This document shows positions 7,996 to 17,318 of a stretch of DNA of 64,000 nucleotides, piece after piece (the stretch's first letter is position 1; every line of letters starts with the position of its first letter). The DNA is taken from NCBI RefSeq assembly GCF_002813325.1, contig NZ_PHUG01000001.1:4712001-4776000 (forward strand). Reading direction: 5' to 3'. The DNA is from Janthinobacterium sp. 64 (GTDB lineage Bacteria > Pseudomonadota > Gammaproteobacteria > Burkholderiales > Burkholderiaceae_D). Made by a program: the position numbers and the translations under genes. The notes below the pieces were generated by a model. It saw only the letters and a list, made by a program, of their open reading frames with translations, was not told the origin of the DNA and made no database searches.

Positions 7996-8816
7996 GAAAA
8001 TCTCCTGATTGCGATAAAAAACGGTAAAAAAATCCAGGCTAGCATCACGCCCGACAGCAGCGCCGGGTGGGTCCAGCCTTGCGGCATCACGGTGGCCAGC
8101 CCATACATGGCTTGCGCCTGGTCCGAGCTGAACACGTTCAGCAGGCGAAATACGTCGGCCGGGTTCAGCATCAGCATGGCGGCGAACAGGCCGCTACCGA
8201 GCTGGCCCTGGCTGAGCACCATCACCCCCATCAGCAGCAGGTCGAACACCAGCACGAACAGGAACCACAGCGCCAGTGCAATGCCGCTGGCGCGGACGCG
8301 GTCGCGGGTGCTGACCGATACCAGCATGGCAATGCTGAGGAAGGCCAGTCCCATCAGCACGGCGCTGGCGACGAATTGGGCGTAGCGCCAGCCCTCGGCC
8401 ACAGTCAGTTGCGAGAACAGCGGCAGCAGGCCGGCGCCAAAGCCGATCGCGGTGGCGCTGGTGAGCGCCGCCGCCAGGCCGAGATATTTACCGAGCAGCA
8501 CTTCCAGCGGCGTCACCGGCATCGACAGCAGCAGTTCCAGCGCACCGCGCTCACGCTCGCCGACAATCGCGTCATAGCCGAGTATCAGGGCGATCAGCGG
8601 CACCAGATAGATCACCAGGCTGGACAGGCTGGCGATAGTGGCGTCGATGCCGTGGAAACCAACCTGCCCCTGCTGGGCTGCGCCGAAGTAGGCGATGGCC
8701 AGCGCGAAGAAGGCAAACACCAGCGCCACGGCCAGCACCCAGCGGTTGCGCAGCCGGTCACGCCATTCTTTTGCGGCCAGCACGCCGACCTGGCGCCATT
8801 CAATGCGTGCGCGCAT
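7992..8816 (-). CDS. nosY: ABC transporter permease NosY
   Basis: NosY is the membrane half of the NosFY exporter, which works with NosD in maturing the CuZ centre of NosZ. From the ATG at 8816 the protein has 274 residues and about six transmembrane helices. The typical ERERGALELLLSMPVTPLEVLLGKYLG coupling region of ABC-2 permeases lies near 85-112. The start is preceded by GGAGG and overlaps the end of nosF by 17 bases. The frame stays open further upstream, but that part is antisense-like sequence inside nosF and is not included. Confidence 0.92.
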   Translation of the reverse strand: MRARIEWRQVGVLAAKEWRDRLRNRWVLAVALVFAFFALAIAYFGAAQQGQVGFHGIDATIASLSSLVIYLVPLIALILGYDAIVGERERGALELLLSMPVTPLEVLLGKYLGLAAALTSATAIGFGAGLLPLFSQLTVAEGWRYAQFVASAVLMGLAFLSIAMLVSVSTRDRVRASGIALALWFLFVLVFDLLLMGVMVLSQGQLGSGLFAAMLMLNPADVFRLLNVFSSDQAQAMYGLATVMPQGWTHPALLSGVMLAWIFLPFFIAIRRFS

Positions 8817-9753
8817 GAGTGCCTCCGTAGCCGAGAAATACTTGTTCCAATGTCGATTCCTGAATCGCGATGTCGTCGGCGCAAGCGGCCAGCTGGCGCA
8901 GCACCGCCATCTTGTCGGCCCTGGCGCAGCGCACGTGCAGCTGTTCGCCATGTTCCTCCAGCGCCAGCTCCAGCGGCAACGCGGCCAGCGCCGCGCGCAC
9001 GCCCGCCTGCAGCGCAGGCGCAATCGTGGCGGTAATGGTCAGCATCCGGGGCGCATGGGTACCCGTCCGCAGCTGCCTCAGCGTGCCTTGCGCGGCCACC
9101 GTGCCGCTCTGCATGATGAGCAGCTGGTCGACCCTGTGCTCGATCTCTGCCAGGATGTGTGAGGTGATGACGATGGTGGCGCCGCGGTCCTGCGCGGTGC
9201 GCAAGATGGCGTAAAAGTCGGCGATGCCTTGCGGGTCCAATCCGTTGGTCGGCTCATCGAGGAAGATCAGGTCCGGCTCGCCCAGCAGAGCCTGCGCCAG
9301 GCCGAGCCGCTGGCGCATGCCCTTGGAGTACCCCTGTACCGGCCGCGCGGCGGCATGCGTCAGGCCCACCAGGTCGAGCAACGGTGCGCAAGCAGCGCGC
9401 GCAATGTGCTTCAAGTCCGCAAAAAAGTGCAGTACTTCCTGGCCACTCAGGTTATCGTAGGTGAGAAAACTTTCCGGCAGATAGCCGACGCGCCGACGCG
9501 TCTGGCGAAAGGCAGGTTCGGCCGCGTTCTGGCCCAGTACGTGCAGCGTGCCGGCGCAGGGCGTGATCAGACCGAGCATCAGCTTGAATAGCGTGCTCTT
9601 GCCGGCGCCATTGTGGCCGATCAGGCCGAACATGGCGCCATGGGCGATGTCAAAGCTGACGTCCTGCAGCACCGTGAGCGGGCCGTAGCGATGCCGGATG
9701 CCGCGCAGGCTGACGGCGGCTTCAGTTGTATTCGATGCGGGGAGCGATGTCAT
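8800..9753 (-). CDS. nosF: ABC transporter ATP-binding protein NosF
   Basis: This 317-residue ATPase partners NosY. The Walker A GHNGAGKS is at 46-53, the ABC signature YSKGMRQRLGLAQ and Walker B LIFLDEPTNGLDP are in place, and the switch His is in ITSH. The C-terminal extension after about residue 230 fits the NosF/CcmA-like group. It overlaps nosD by 32 bases and nosY by 17, so the genes are tightly packed. The start at 9753 has GGAAG upstream. Confidence 0.93.
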   Translation of the reverse strand: MTSLPASNTTEAAVSLRGIRHRYGPLTVLQDVSFDIAHGAMFGLIGHNGAGKSTLFKLMLGLITPCAGTLHVLGQNAAEPAFRQTRRRVGYLPESFLTYDNLSGQEVLHFFADLKHIARAACAPLLDLVGLTHAAARPVQGYSKGMRQRLGLAQALLGEPDLIFLDEPTNGLDPQGIADFYAILRTAQDRGATIVITSHILAEIEHRVDQLLIMQSGTVAAQGTLRQLRTGTHAPRMLTITATIAPALQAGVRAALAALPLELALEEHGEQLHVRCARADKMAVLRQLAACADDIAIQESTLEQVFLGYGGTHARTH

Positions 9754-11023
9754 TCCATTTCTTCCAATTCTGTGAGAGCGGGCGCATGCGCGGATGGCGG
9801 TCGACTACGCTTGGCGCGCGCAGCAGCGGAAACTGACGCGCGGCAAAGCGCAGCGTCTGCAGCGCGGGGCTGGCGCCGAGCAGCTTGAGCAGCGGGTATT
9901 GCCAGTTCAGACGGTCAACCAGGTCGTTCGCTTCATACGCCACGTCACCCTGGCCGTCGCCGTTCTGGTCCCAGCCGTTGTAATTGCTCCAGTAGTTGCC
10001 TTCCTGTTTGCCCCATTCGACATCGCGCGCGGCAACAAAGCGCACCTGCTCCTGGTTGCCGATGAAGTCGTTGCCATCGACTTGGTTGTTCGACGAGCCG
10101 GCCGACAGGTGCACGCCGGTGCGGTTATTGATGATCAGGTTGTGGCGCAGCGTGTTGTACTCGGCGTCGTAGATGAAAAAACCACGGTCGTTGCCGGCCA
10201 CCACGTTGTCTTCGATCAGCGAGTCCTGGATGGTGCGCAGCATGATGCCGTGATCGGTATTGCCCCACGCGATATTGCGGCGCACGGTCAGGCTGCGCAC
10301 CTCCATCAGCGCCAGCCCGGCCCGGCTCAGATATACCTCGTTGTCTTCCCAGGTACTGTGGTTGGTGTTCATGTAGTGCGTGCCGTAGCGGACATGATGG
10401 ATGCGGTTGTGGCGAAATTGCGCGTCGCGCGAGACGTCGACATAGATGCCGTCGCGGGTGCCGCTGATTTCGTTGCCGGTGACGCGCGCTCCGCGCGTGT
10501 CGTACACCTGGATGCCATTGCCGCGCTGCGCCGATTGCAGGTCGTGCCGGCCGGTGATGGTGTTGTTCAGCAAGCGCGCATCATCAACGCCTTGCAGCCA
10601 GATGCCGAACAGGTTGGCGACCAGTCGACAGTTGTTGATCTGTACGCGATGCGCGCCAGGCACGATATAAATGCCGGCGTTCTGCGCAGTGAGGTCCGCG
10701 CCGCTGTCGATCACGGTCAGGCCGATCAGGGTGACGTCGGGGGCGGTGATGCGGATGGTGTCGCCGTGCCCTCGGCCGCTGATGGTGGGATGGCTGCGCC
10801 CTTGCAGCGTCAGCGCCTTGTCGACCAGCACGTGTTCGTTATACCTGCCGGGTGCGATCAGCAGTGTGTCGCCTTTCTGCGCACTGGCGATGGCCGCATT
10901 GATCGACGTGCCCGGCGCCACTTCCAGCACGGCGGCGGCCAGGCCCGGCCCATAGCCGGCCAGTATGACTGCCAGCACCAGCGCGCGCAGCAGCGCCAGC
11001 AGGGTGGAAGGCGCCAGCCTCAT
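9722..11023 (-). CDS. nosD: Periplasmic copper-site maturation protein NosD
   Basis: NosD is a periplasmic right-handed beta-helix protein of the CASH/carbohydrate-binding repeat type. It is needed to assemble the tetranuclear copper-sulfide CuZ site of NosZ. From the ATG at 11023 it has 433 residues: a signal peptide of about 29 residues ending GYGPGLAAA, then many 22-24-residue beta-helix turns between about 60 and 380. The start overlaps the nosR stop as ATGA. A longer open frame back to 12151 lies antisense-like within nosR and was rejected. Confidence 0.93.
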   Translation of the reverse strand: MRLAPSTLLALLRALVLAVILAGYGPGLAAAVLEVAPGTSINAAIASAQKGDTLLIAPGRYNEHVLVDKALTLQGRSHPTISGRGHGDTIRITAPDVTLIGLTVIDSGADLTAQNAGIYIVPGAHRVQINNCRLVANLFGIWLQGVDDARLLNNTITGRHDLQSAQRGNGIQVYDTRGARVTGNEISGTRDGIYVDVSRDAQFRHNRIHHVRYGTHYMNTNHSTWEDNEVYLSRAGLALMEVRSLTVRRNIAWGNTDHGIMLRTIQDSLIEDNVVAGNDRGFFIYDAEYNTLRHNLIINNRTGVHLSAGSSNNQVDGNDFIGNQEQVRFVAARDVEWGKQEGNYWSNYNGWDQNGDGQGDVAYEANDLVDRLNWQYPLLKLLGASPALQTLRFAARQFPLLRAPSVVDRHPRMRPLSQNWKKWNDIAPRIEYN

Positions 11024-13197
11024 GCGTCTTCCTTGCCTTGCGACGGCAGCGTTGAGCGCAAGCTGTCGAGCGTAAGGAAGTAGCCGTCGGCGCCGATACG
11101 CGTCAGCGCTTCGCCCTTGGCAGTGCGCCGCTTGCGCTCTTTCACCAGGGGTGGGCAGGCGTGATCGTCGTAGTACATCACCATGCAGTCCAGGCATAGC
11201 ATGCATTCCATCTGATCGATTTTGCCTTGGCTGTCGATGGCGTGCGAGCCGCAACCGGCGGCGCAGGCGTGGCAGCTGGTGCATTCTGCCTTGCGCTTCA
11301 GACCGAACAGACGGAACTTGCCGGGCAGCGCCAGGCCCGCGCCCATCGGGCACAGGTATTTGCAGTAGGGGCGCTCGCTGAACAGCGACAGGCCCAGAAT
11401 GGCGCCGATAAAGAGCCAGAATGGCCAGCTGCGGTTCCATACGCCGACCAGGAAAGTGGTCTTGAAGGGTTCGATTTCGGCCAGATGTTCGGCCGTCTCC
11501 ATTGAGAACAGGGATACGCCGATCAGGCCGAAGAAGATGGCGTACTTCAGCCAGCGCAGCTTGTCGTGCAGTGGTTTTGGCAGCAGTTTCTGCCAGCGTT
11601 TCAGGCCGACGGCGGAACCGAGCTTCAGCATCAGGTGCTGCAGCGAGCCGAATGGACATAACCAGCCGCAGAACAGGCCGCGTCCCCAGATCAGCACCGT
11701 GATGATGATGAACCACCAGAACAGGAAGATGAAGGGATCGGACAGGAACAGCTCCCAGCGCCATTGATGGATCAGCGAATGGAGCCAGGTCATCATCTGC
11801 GTGATGCTGGGCTGCGCCTTCAGGTAGAAACCGATGAAGCCGGCGCTGATGATCCACAGCACCAGCCGCGGCCAGCTGATCAAAGGCTTGTGCTTGCGCG
11901 TCGACGCACGCACCAGCCGGTCGCGTCGTGCGTACCAGATGGCGGTAAACAACAGGGTGGCGACGAAGAAGCCGATTTGCGCAATCCGGTCCAGCCAGAT
12001 GTTTTGCCACGCCGGGCGCGCCGTCACCACTTTCGGATGGCCGCCTTCCAGATAGCGGGCCGGCAGCCAGTAGGTCTGGTCGTAGTGGGTGAAGGTCTTG
12101 GCGCCCTTGGCGTCCAACTGATTGATCAGCAGCGTCAGCGTCCAGGGCCACGCCGGATTGAAGTGTTTCGAGCGGACGATGAAGATGCCCGATTCGCGGT
12201 ATTGGGGCACATCGCCGGGCTGCAGGTGATACAGATTGAGATAGTCGGTATCGCGGAAGGTGTAGGTTTCAGGATCTTGCCGCACCTGGATGCGGTCGTA
12301 GATGCCGCCGCGCACAAAGCCCGAGCCCTTGAACGAGGTCTGGCCGCTGGCGATGACGAAGATCGCATGCTCGTCCGGCTTGAGGTCGCGCATCAGGCGC
12401 TGGTAGTTGTCCTCGCCCAGCAGGCTGTTGCCCAGCGTCGGCGTGTTGAGGTAGCCGAAGTAGAGATCGATGTAGTCGCCGCGTGCGCTGTCGGCGCCGA
12501 CTTCGCGCGCGGTGATCGTCAGGCGGCCGACCGAGCCCTCGTCGGCCAGCTTGCCCCAGTTGAGGCGCTCGTCGAGCGGCGTGAAGCGGGCTGGCGGCCG
12601 CGCCGCCGCAGTGAAGATGCCGACCTGGCGGCCGATCTCATAGGCGCTGCGGGAAATTACCTGGTTCTCGGCGATGGCCGTCACGGTGGCGCCGCTGATG
12701 GCGTCCAATCCCACGCTGCCATCGCCGCCACGGCCAATTTCCAGCCTGGCGTCACCGCGCAGGCCGACATATTGTCCGATGAACTTGAGCAGCGCCGATT
12801 CCGGTATGCCGGCCAGCAGGATCGGTTCGGAATGCTTGATCACGCGCACGCCGGTAATGATGCCTGCGGTGTCCATACCGATCAGTGTAATGACTGGCTT
12901 GCCGGAATAGGCGGGAATGTCCACCACGTCGGTTGACAGGAAAACGTAGCCAACGAGCTTGCCGCCGGCGTCCAGCGCTTGCACATAGCGTGGAGAGCCC
13001 ATGCGCTGCGAGAATCGCTGCGCTTGCGGCATCACGTCGCGGCAGGCGGCATGCGCGCACAGGTCGGCGCCGTGCAACAGTTCGGAGGAAAGTTCAGCGT
13101 CGTAGATGTTGGCGGCGGCGATGGGCGGCGCCAGCATAGCCAGTAACATCAAGCACGACGCCAGCGAATTGAACAAGGTTTTTAAAGTAGTCGTCAT
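11020..13197 (-). CDS. nosR: NosR: FMN/[4Fe-4S] membrane electron donor for N2O reduction
   Basis: NosR is a polytopic flavo-iron-sulfur protein needed for nosZ expression and for electron supply to NosZ. From the ATG at 13197 it has 725 residues: a signal peptide, a periplasmic FMN-binding domain with the flavinylation motif SGATVT at 168-173, and several transmembrane helices with the motifs CGWLCPFG and CKYLCPMG. Two cytoplasmic ferredoxin-type clusters follow (CTSCHACAAGC and CMLCLDC near the end). The neighbouring NosX should load the FMN. An upstream ATG at 13224 would add nine residues but lies inside the nosZ-nosR hairpin, so the inner start is preferred. Confidence 0.94.
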   Translation of the reverse strand: MTTTLKTLFNSLASCLMLLAMLAPPIAAANIYDAELSSELLHGADLCAHAACRDVMPQAQRFSQRMGSPRYVQALDAGGKLVGYVFLSTDVVDIPAYSGKPVITLIGMDTAGIITGVRVIKHSEPILLAGIPESALLKFIGQYVGLRGDARLEIGRGGDGSVGLDAISGATVTAIAENQVISRSAYEIGRQVGIFTAAARPPARFTPLDERLNWGKLADEGSVGRLTITAREVGADSARGDYIDLYFGYLNTPTLGNSLLGEDNYQRLMRDLKPDEHAIFVIASGQTSFKGSGFVRGGIYDRIQVRQDPETYTFRDTDYLNLYHLQPGDVPQYRESGIFIVRSKHFNPAWPWTLTLLINQLDAKGAKTFTHYDQTYWLPARYLEGGHPKVVTARPAWQNIWLDRIAQIGFFVATLLFTAIWYARRDRLVRASTRKHKPLISWPRLVLWIISAGFIGFYLKAQPSITQMMTWLHSLIHQWRWELFLSDPFIFLFWWFIIITVLIWGRGLFCGWLCPFGSLQHLMLKLGSAVGLKRWQKLLPKPLHDKLRWLKYAIFFGLIGVSLFSMETAEHLAEIEPFKTTFLVGVWNRSWPFWLFIGAILGLSLFSERPYCKYLCPMGAGLALPGKFRLFGLKRKAECTSCHACAAGCGSHAIDSQGKIDQMECMLCLDCMVMYYDDHACPPLVKERKRRTAKGEALTRIGADGYFLTLDSLRSTLPSQGKEDA

Positions 13198-13206
13198 GGG
13201 AATATG

Positions 13207-13236
13207 CCATGCCGGCTGACGCATCAGCCGGCATGG
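13207..13236 (-). other. Perfect hairpin between nosZ and nosR
   Basis: A 13-bp perfect stem, CCATGCCGGCTGA, with loop CGCA fills most of the 53-base nosZ-nosR gap. No U-run follows on the minus strand. It therefore looks like an mRNA-stabilising or processing structure, or a partial attenuator, rather than a simple terminator. Confidence 0.8.
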
Positions 13237-13250
13237 ACTTGCGGGACAAC

Positions 13251-15164
13251 TCAGGCTTCAACCAGGAAACGGCTACGCATTTCCAGATGCAGGGCGTGGC
13301 AGAAGTGCGTGCAATACAACCAGAACGCACCGGCGTGATCGGCCTTGAAAGTGACCGACTTGGTTTCCTGCGGATTGACGATAAAGTTGATGTTGTAGGT
13401 CGGGATGGCGCAACCGTGGGTCAAATCTTCGACCTTGTCGTAGTTGGTCAGGGTGAGCGTGACTTCATCGCCTTTTTTGACCTTGATGACCGGCATGCTG
13501 AACGCCGGCGCTTGCGACATCAGACGCACATGCACCTTGTTGCCCTTGCGCTCGATGCCGGCGTTTTCCGGCGTGACGGCATTCGGGAAGTCGGTCATGG
13601 TGTGGATCTGGCGCGTCTTGACCACATCGCGGCGCACGATAATGCCATCGTGCGGTTCCGGGTAGGCAGTGTGATCGGCTATCAGCTTCATGCTGGCGCC
13701 GCTGATGTCGACCAACTGTTCGGTTTCAGGATGCAGCGGGCCGACTGGCAGGAAGCGGTCCTTGGAGAACTTGTTGCCGGAGTTAAGGTATTTGCCGTCA
13801 GCTTCCCTGGTCTCACCCATCGATGAGTAGTTATGGCCCGGCTGGTAGTGCACGTCCAGCTTCTCGATGATGACCTTGGCGTTTTTGTCGCCCTTGAACT
13901 GGGCAATGGCTGCATCCACATTCCATTTGACGGCTTGGCTGTCGAGGAACAGCGAGGTATAGGCGTTGCCCCTGCCGTCGAAGGCGGTGTGCAGCGGGCC
14001 GAGGCCGATTTCCGGTTCGGCCACCACGGTGTCGCGCGGATCCTTGACGTTACCGTCGAACCACTGCAGCACCTTGCTCAATTCAATCACGGTGGCGGTC
14101 GGCGACAGCTTGCCGGAGCAGACGAAGTATTTTCCGTCCGGGCTGGCGTTGACGCCATGCGGGTTCTTGCTAACCGGGACGTACAGCGAGATCGCGCTTT
14201 TAGGATCGGCGTTGGCAGCCTTGCGGCCATCGACCACGGGGACCTTGGAACTGCCGATGGTGGTGAACTTGCCTGCCTTGACCAGGGCCTCGACGCGTTC
14301 GATATGCAGGAACACGCAGGCATCGCGCTCGGCCGCCATCATGCCGTTCAGGTCGGCGGCGTTTTCGACGTTGTACTGGTTGCAGGCGGCCAGCTTGCCG
14401 TCGTACGAGGTGGCGCACAGATCCATATTGCCGTCAACGCGCACCTGCCACATCACTTCCATGGTTTCTGCGTTGACGCAGCTGAACAACGCACCCCACT
14501 TGTCCGGATTGTCCAGGTCGCGGCCGTCGTTCGGCAGCGGGATATGGAATTCGGCGCCGCAGAACACGCGGGTGGTGTAGTCAATCTTCTGGTCGACCGG
14601 ATCGCGCTTGTCAGGGAACAGGCCGTGGAAGCCGGCCACATTCGGCAGTTCGGTGATCTTGTCGCATTCCATGGTGTCCATGCGGATGCGCGCCACGCGT
14701 GAATGCAGCTTGTCGTTGATGAACAGCCAGCGGCCGTCATACGTGCCGTTCTTGTAGCTGCCGTGGACGTGGTGGGTGTCGCCGGTGATGTATTTCAGCG
14801 TGCCGTCGGGCTTGGTGCCGATGATGGCTTTCGATTCATTGGTAATACCCCAGCCGACCATGCAATCGACGTTGAACACCGGGATGCGCTTGAGCGTGCG
14901 CCCGGAAGGCAGGCCGAGCACCCGCGCTTCGCCCGAATGGCCGGAACTGATGAAAGCATAGTAGTCGTCCAGCTGGCCTGGCGCGATCTCGGTGCCGTGG
15001 TGTGCGGCCGGTGCGGCAGCGCTCTTGCCGCCGGCGGCCGCTTCCTCCTTGCAGCCGGCCAGGCCCAGCGTGACGCCTGCCAGGCCCAGTGCGGCGCTCT
15101 TGCCGAGAAAGCCGCGGCGGCTCGACGGCGTGTCGTTGGTGGTATCTATCTTCTTGCTGTCCAT
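13251..15164 (-). CDS. nosZ: Nitrous oxide reductase NosZ (clade I, Tat-exported)
   Basis: NosZ is the periplasmic copper enzyme that reduces N2O to N2, the last step of denitrification. The 637-residue protein has a twin-arginine signal (SSRRGFLG, Arg 16-17), a seven-bladed propeller whose His residues bind CuZ (for example DTHHVHGS), and a C-terminal cupredoxin domain. The CuA ligands are Cys618, Cys622, His626 and Met629 in CTHFCHALHLEM. A Tat signal together with nosR marks clade I. It is the first gene of the operon, with GGAGA just upstream of the ATG. Confidence 0.98.
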   Translation of the reverse strand: MDSKKIDTTNDTPSSRRGFLGKSAALGLAGVTLGLAGCKEEAAAGGKSAAAPAAHHGTEIAPGQLDDYYAFISSGHSGEARVLGLPSGRTLKRIPVFNVDCMVGWGITNESKAIIGTKPDGTLKYITGDTHHVHGSYKNGTYDGRWLFINDKLHSRVARIRMDTMECDKITELPNVAGFHGLFPDKRDPVDQKIDYTTRVFCGAEFHIPLPNDGRDLDNPDKWGALFSCVNAETMEVMWQVRVDGNMDLCATSYDGKLAACNQYNVENAADLNGMMAAERDACVFLHIERVEALVKAGKFTTIGSSKVPVVDGRKAANADPKSAISLYVPVSKNPHGVNASPDGKYFVCSGKLSPTATVIELSKVLQWFDGNVKDPRDTVVAEPEIGLGPLHTAFDGRGNAYTSLFLDSQAVKWNVDAAIAQFKGDKNAKVIIEKLDVHYQPGHNYSSMGETREADGKYLNSGNKFSKDRFLPVGPLHPETEQLVDISGASMKLIADHTAYPEPHDGIIVRRDVVKTRQIHTMTDFPNAVTPENAGIERKGNKVHVRLMSQAPAFSMPVIKVKKGDEVTLTLTNYDKVEDLTHGCAIPTYNINFIVNPQETKSVTFKADHAGAFWLYCTHFCHALHLEMRSRFLVEA

Positions 15165-15200
15165 CTCTCGTTCTCCATCGTTGCAAAATTATAAACAGGC

Positions 15201-15241
15201 ATTTTACATACATCTTTTAAAAAAACGATGACGTAGATCAA
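15201..15241 (-). promoter_or_regulatory. FNR/DNR-type promoter of the nos operon
   Basis: On the minus strand TTGAT-CTAC-GTCAT (15241-15228) resembles the FNR/DNR consensus TTGAT-N4-ATCAA, with one perfect half. A -10 element TAAAAT lies at 15206-15201. A start near 15194 puts the box centre at about -41, the class II activator position. This fits anaerobic or NO-dependent activation of nosZ. The leader is about 30 bases. Confidence 0.6.
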
Positions 15242-15325
15242 GCATTTCAGGCGCCGCCGCCGCGATTGCGGCAGTACTTGATCCAGGCACTGTTTTCGTC
15301 GTCGCCCCTGATGAGCTGGCCGGCT

Positions 15326-15334
15326 TGCTATAAT
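15326..15334 (+). promoter_or_regulatory. Extended -10 promoter of the EamA gene
   Basis: TGCTATAAT is a perfect extended -10 (TGnTATAAT) about 47 bases before the ATG of the transporter. No good -35 is visible. Confidence 0.45.
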
Positions 15335-15380
15335 CAATCCCGGCAGCGTCTCCGCTGTGCTGGCTCCGGACGTCGCCATA

Positions 15381-16310
15381 ATGACGTTCCCAGTGGTCCG
15401 CCCCGGGCCTGTCGCCAAGGAGCTTTCCCTGTCTTCTCGTCAAGAAAATCTGCACAGCATCTATGCGATGCTGATTGCGGTCGCCATGTTCTCGTGCATG
15501 GATACCGCCATGAAGCTGCTGTCTGCCCATTATCCCGCCACGCAGGTCACGGCGATGCGCTCGCTCAGTTCGTTGCCACTGCTGTGCGGCTACATGCTGT
15601 ACCGCGGTGCGTTCAAGGGCATCTTGCGCATACGCTGGCCAATGCACCTGTTGCGCGCCGCACTCGGCATCGCCATGCTGACCACCTTTGCCTTCGGGCT
15701 GAAGTCGCTGTCGCTGGCCGAGGCATATTCGATCTTCTTCATCGCGCCGGCTTTGATCACGGCGCTGTCGGTGTGGGTGCTGAAGGAGCACGTGGGCCGC
15801 GGGCAGTGGGTGGCGATTGGCGTCGGCCTGCTGGGCGTGCTGGTGGTGCTGCGCCCCGAAGGCACCGGCTTCCTGTCGCTGGGCGGGCTGGCGATTCTGG
15901 TGGCAGCTGCCTGCTACGCCGTGTCGGCCATCAGCGCGCGCGTGCTGGCGCGCACCGACAGCACCGAGGCAATGATGTTCTGGCTGCTGACGCTGATGTC
16001 GATTGGCGCAGTAACGCTGGCGTGGAATATCTGGGTGCCTGTGCGTGCCGAACATGGCTCGATCTTGATGGTGCTGGCGCTGTCAGGCTTCTTCGGGCAG
16101 TTGGCGATCACCAAGGCTTTCAGCACCGGCAAGGCGTCAATCGTGGCGCCGTTCGAGTACACGGCGCTGGCCTGGGGCGTGGCGATAGACTGGCTGCTGT
16201 GGCAGGCGCTGCCGGATCGCTATACCTTGCTTGGCGCGGCGATCATTATCGCCAGCGGCATCTACCTGGTGCGGCGCGAGGCCGTGCATGTGGAAAGTGA
16301 GCATCCCTAG
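15381..16310 (+). CDS. EamA/DMT-family transporter
   Basis: A 309-residue membrane protein with about ten transmembrane helices arranged as two EamA repeats, the drug/metabolite transporter fold. Members export or import amino acids, nucleotides or other small metabolites; the substrate here is unknown. The second half contains [21 protein letters not shown], a typical stretch of the RhaT/EamA group. ATG 15381 is used; a GTG at 15357 would add eight residues. The gene is divergent from nosZ, but nothing links it to N2O reduction. lpxC starts 50 bases downstream. Confidence 0.85.
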   Translation: MTFPVVRPGPVAKELSLSSRQENLHSIYAMLIAVAMFSCMDTAMKLLSAHYPATQVTAMRSLSSLPLLCGYMLYRGAFKGILRIRWPMHLLRAALGIAMLTTFAFGLKSLSLAEAYSIFFIAPALITALSVWVLKEHVGRGQWVAIGVGLLGVLVVLRPEGTGFLSLGGLAILVAAACYAVSAISARVLARTDSTEAMMFWLLTLMSIGAVTLAWNIWVPVRAEHGSILMVLALSGFFGQLAITKAFSTGKASIVAPFEYTALAWGVAIDWLLWQALPDRYTLLGAAIIIASGIYLVRREAVHVESEHP

Positions 16311-16348
16311 CATTTGTTTGCCGGTCAGCATTCCACGCCGCAACTGGA

Positions 16349-16354
16349 TATAAT
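16349..16354 (+). promoter_or_regulatory. -10 element directly before lpxC
   Basis: A consensus TATAAT ends 6 bases before the lpxC ATG, which would place the transcript start at or next to the A of the ATG. No convincing -35 is seen at the right distance. Confidence 0.45.
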
Positions 16355-16360
16355 CGTGCC

Positions 16361-17296
16361 ATGTTAAAACAACGCACCATCAAACAATTGGTCCGCACCA
16401 TCGGTGTCGGCTTGCACTCTGGCACCAAGGTCGAGCTGACCTTGCGTCCGGCCGCCATCGACACGGGCATCGTGTTTCGCCGCATCGACCTCGATCCCAT
16501 CGTCGAGTTTCCCGCCAGCGCCATGGCCGTGGGCGATACGCGCATGGCTTCCGTGCTGATCAAGGATGGCGCCAGGGTGTCCACCGTGGAACACCTGATG
16601 TCGGCCGCGGCCGGCCTGGGCGTCGATAATATGTTCATCGACGTGAATGCGGAAGAAATTCCCATCATGGACGGCTCTGCCTCGTCCTTCGTCTACCTGC
16701 TGCAGCAGGCTGGCGTGGAAGAGCAGCCGGCGCCGAAGAAATTCATCAAGGTCATCAAGCCTGTGGAAGTGCGTCACGGCAAGGGTGACGCGGAGAAATG
16801 GGCGCGCTTGTCGCCATACGATGGCTTCAAGCTCGACTTCTTCATCGAATTCAACCATCCGGCCGTCGATGGCACGATGCAGCGCGCCTCCGTCGACTTC
16901 GGCGACGTGTCGTACGTGCATGACGTGGCGCGCGCGCGCACCTTTGGTTTCATGCAGGACGTGGAAAGCTTGCGCGGCATGGGCCTGGCGCGTGGCGGTT
17001 CGCTGGAAAACGCCATCGTCATGGACGAGTACCGCATCCTCAATGCCGATGGCTTGCGCTATGAGGACGAGTTCGTGCGCCACAAGATCCTCGACGCCAT
17101 CGGCGACCTGTACCTGGTGGGCCACCCCTTGCTCGCCTACTACACGGCGCACAAGTCCGGCCATGCGCTGAACAACCAGCTGCTGCTGGCGCTGCTGGAG
17201 CAGCCCGATGCGTATGAAATCGTCTCGTTCGCCACGAACGAGGCGGCGCCGCAATCCTACTTACGCCAGATGGAACGCGAGTGGTCGCTGACGTAG
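16361..17296 (+). CDS. lpxC: UDP-3-O-acyl-N-acetylglucosamine deacetylase LpxC
   Basis: LpxC is the zinc amidase that commits UDP-3-O-acyl-GlcNAc to lipid A synthesis. The 311-residue protein has the N-terminal TIGVGLHSG motif, zinc-ligand His78 in STVEHLMSA, and the second zinc site [12 protein letters not shown] in the C-terminal half with a late His in HKSGHALNN. The length is usual for the family. In many relatives it sits just downstream of ftsZ; here about 12.8 kb separate them. No ribosome-binding site precedes the ATG. Confidence 0.96.
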   Translation: MLKQRTIKQLVRTIGVGLHSGTKVELTLRPAAIDTGIVFRRIDLDPIVEFPASAMAVGDTRMASVLIKDGARVSTVEHLMSAAAGLGVDNMFIDVNAEEIPIMDGSASSFVYLLQQAGVEEQPAPKKFIKVIKPVEVRHGKGDAEKWARLSPYDGFKLDFFIEFNHPAVDGTMQRASVDFGDVSYVHDVARARTFGFMQDVESLRGMGLARGGSLENAIVMDEYRILNADGLRYEDEFVRHKILDAIGDLYLVGHPLLAYYTAHKSGHALNNQLLLALLEQPDAYEIVSFATNEAAPQSYLRQMEREWSLT

Positions 17297-17318
17297 ATAT
17301 GCGTTAGCGCCGTTATTC

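Noticed and set aside
11024..12151. N-terminal extension of the nosD frame into nosR
   Set aside because: The nosD signal peptide begins at 11023 with an ATGA overlap. The upstream part overlaps the iron-sulfur half of nosR in another frame.
15228..15356. Shared regulation of the EamA transporter with nosZ by the FNR-type box
   Set aside because: The box is spaced for the nos promoter and lies about 85 bases upstream of the EamA -10 element. Nothing else ties the transporter to denitrification.
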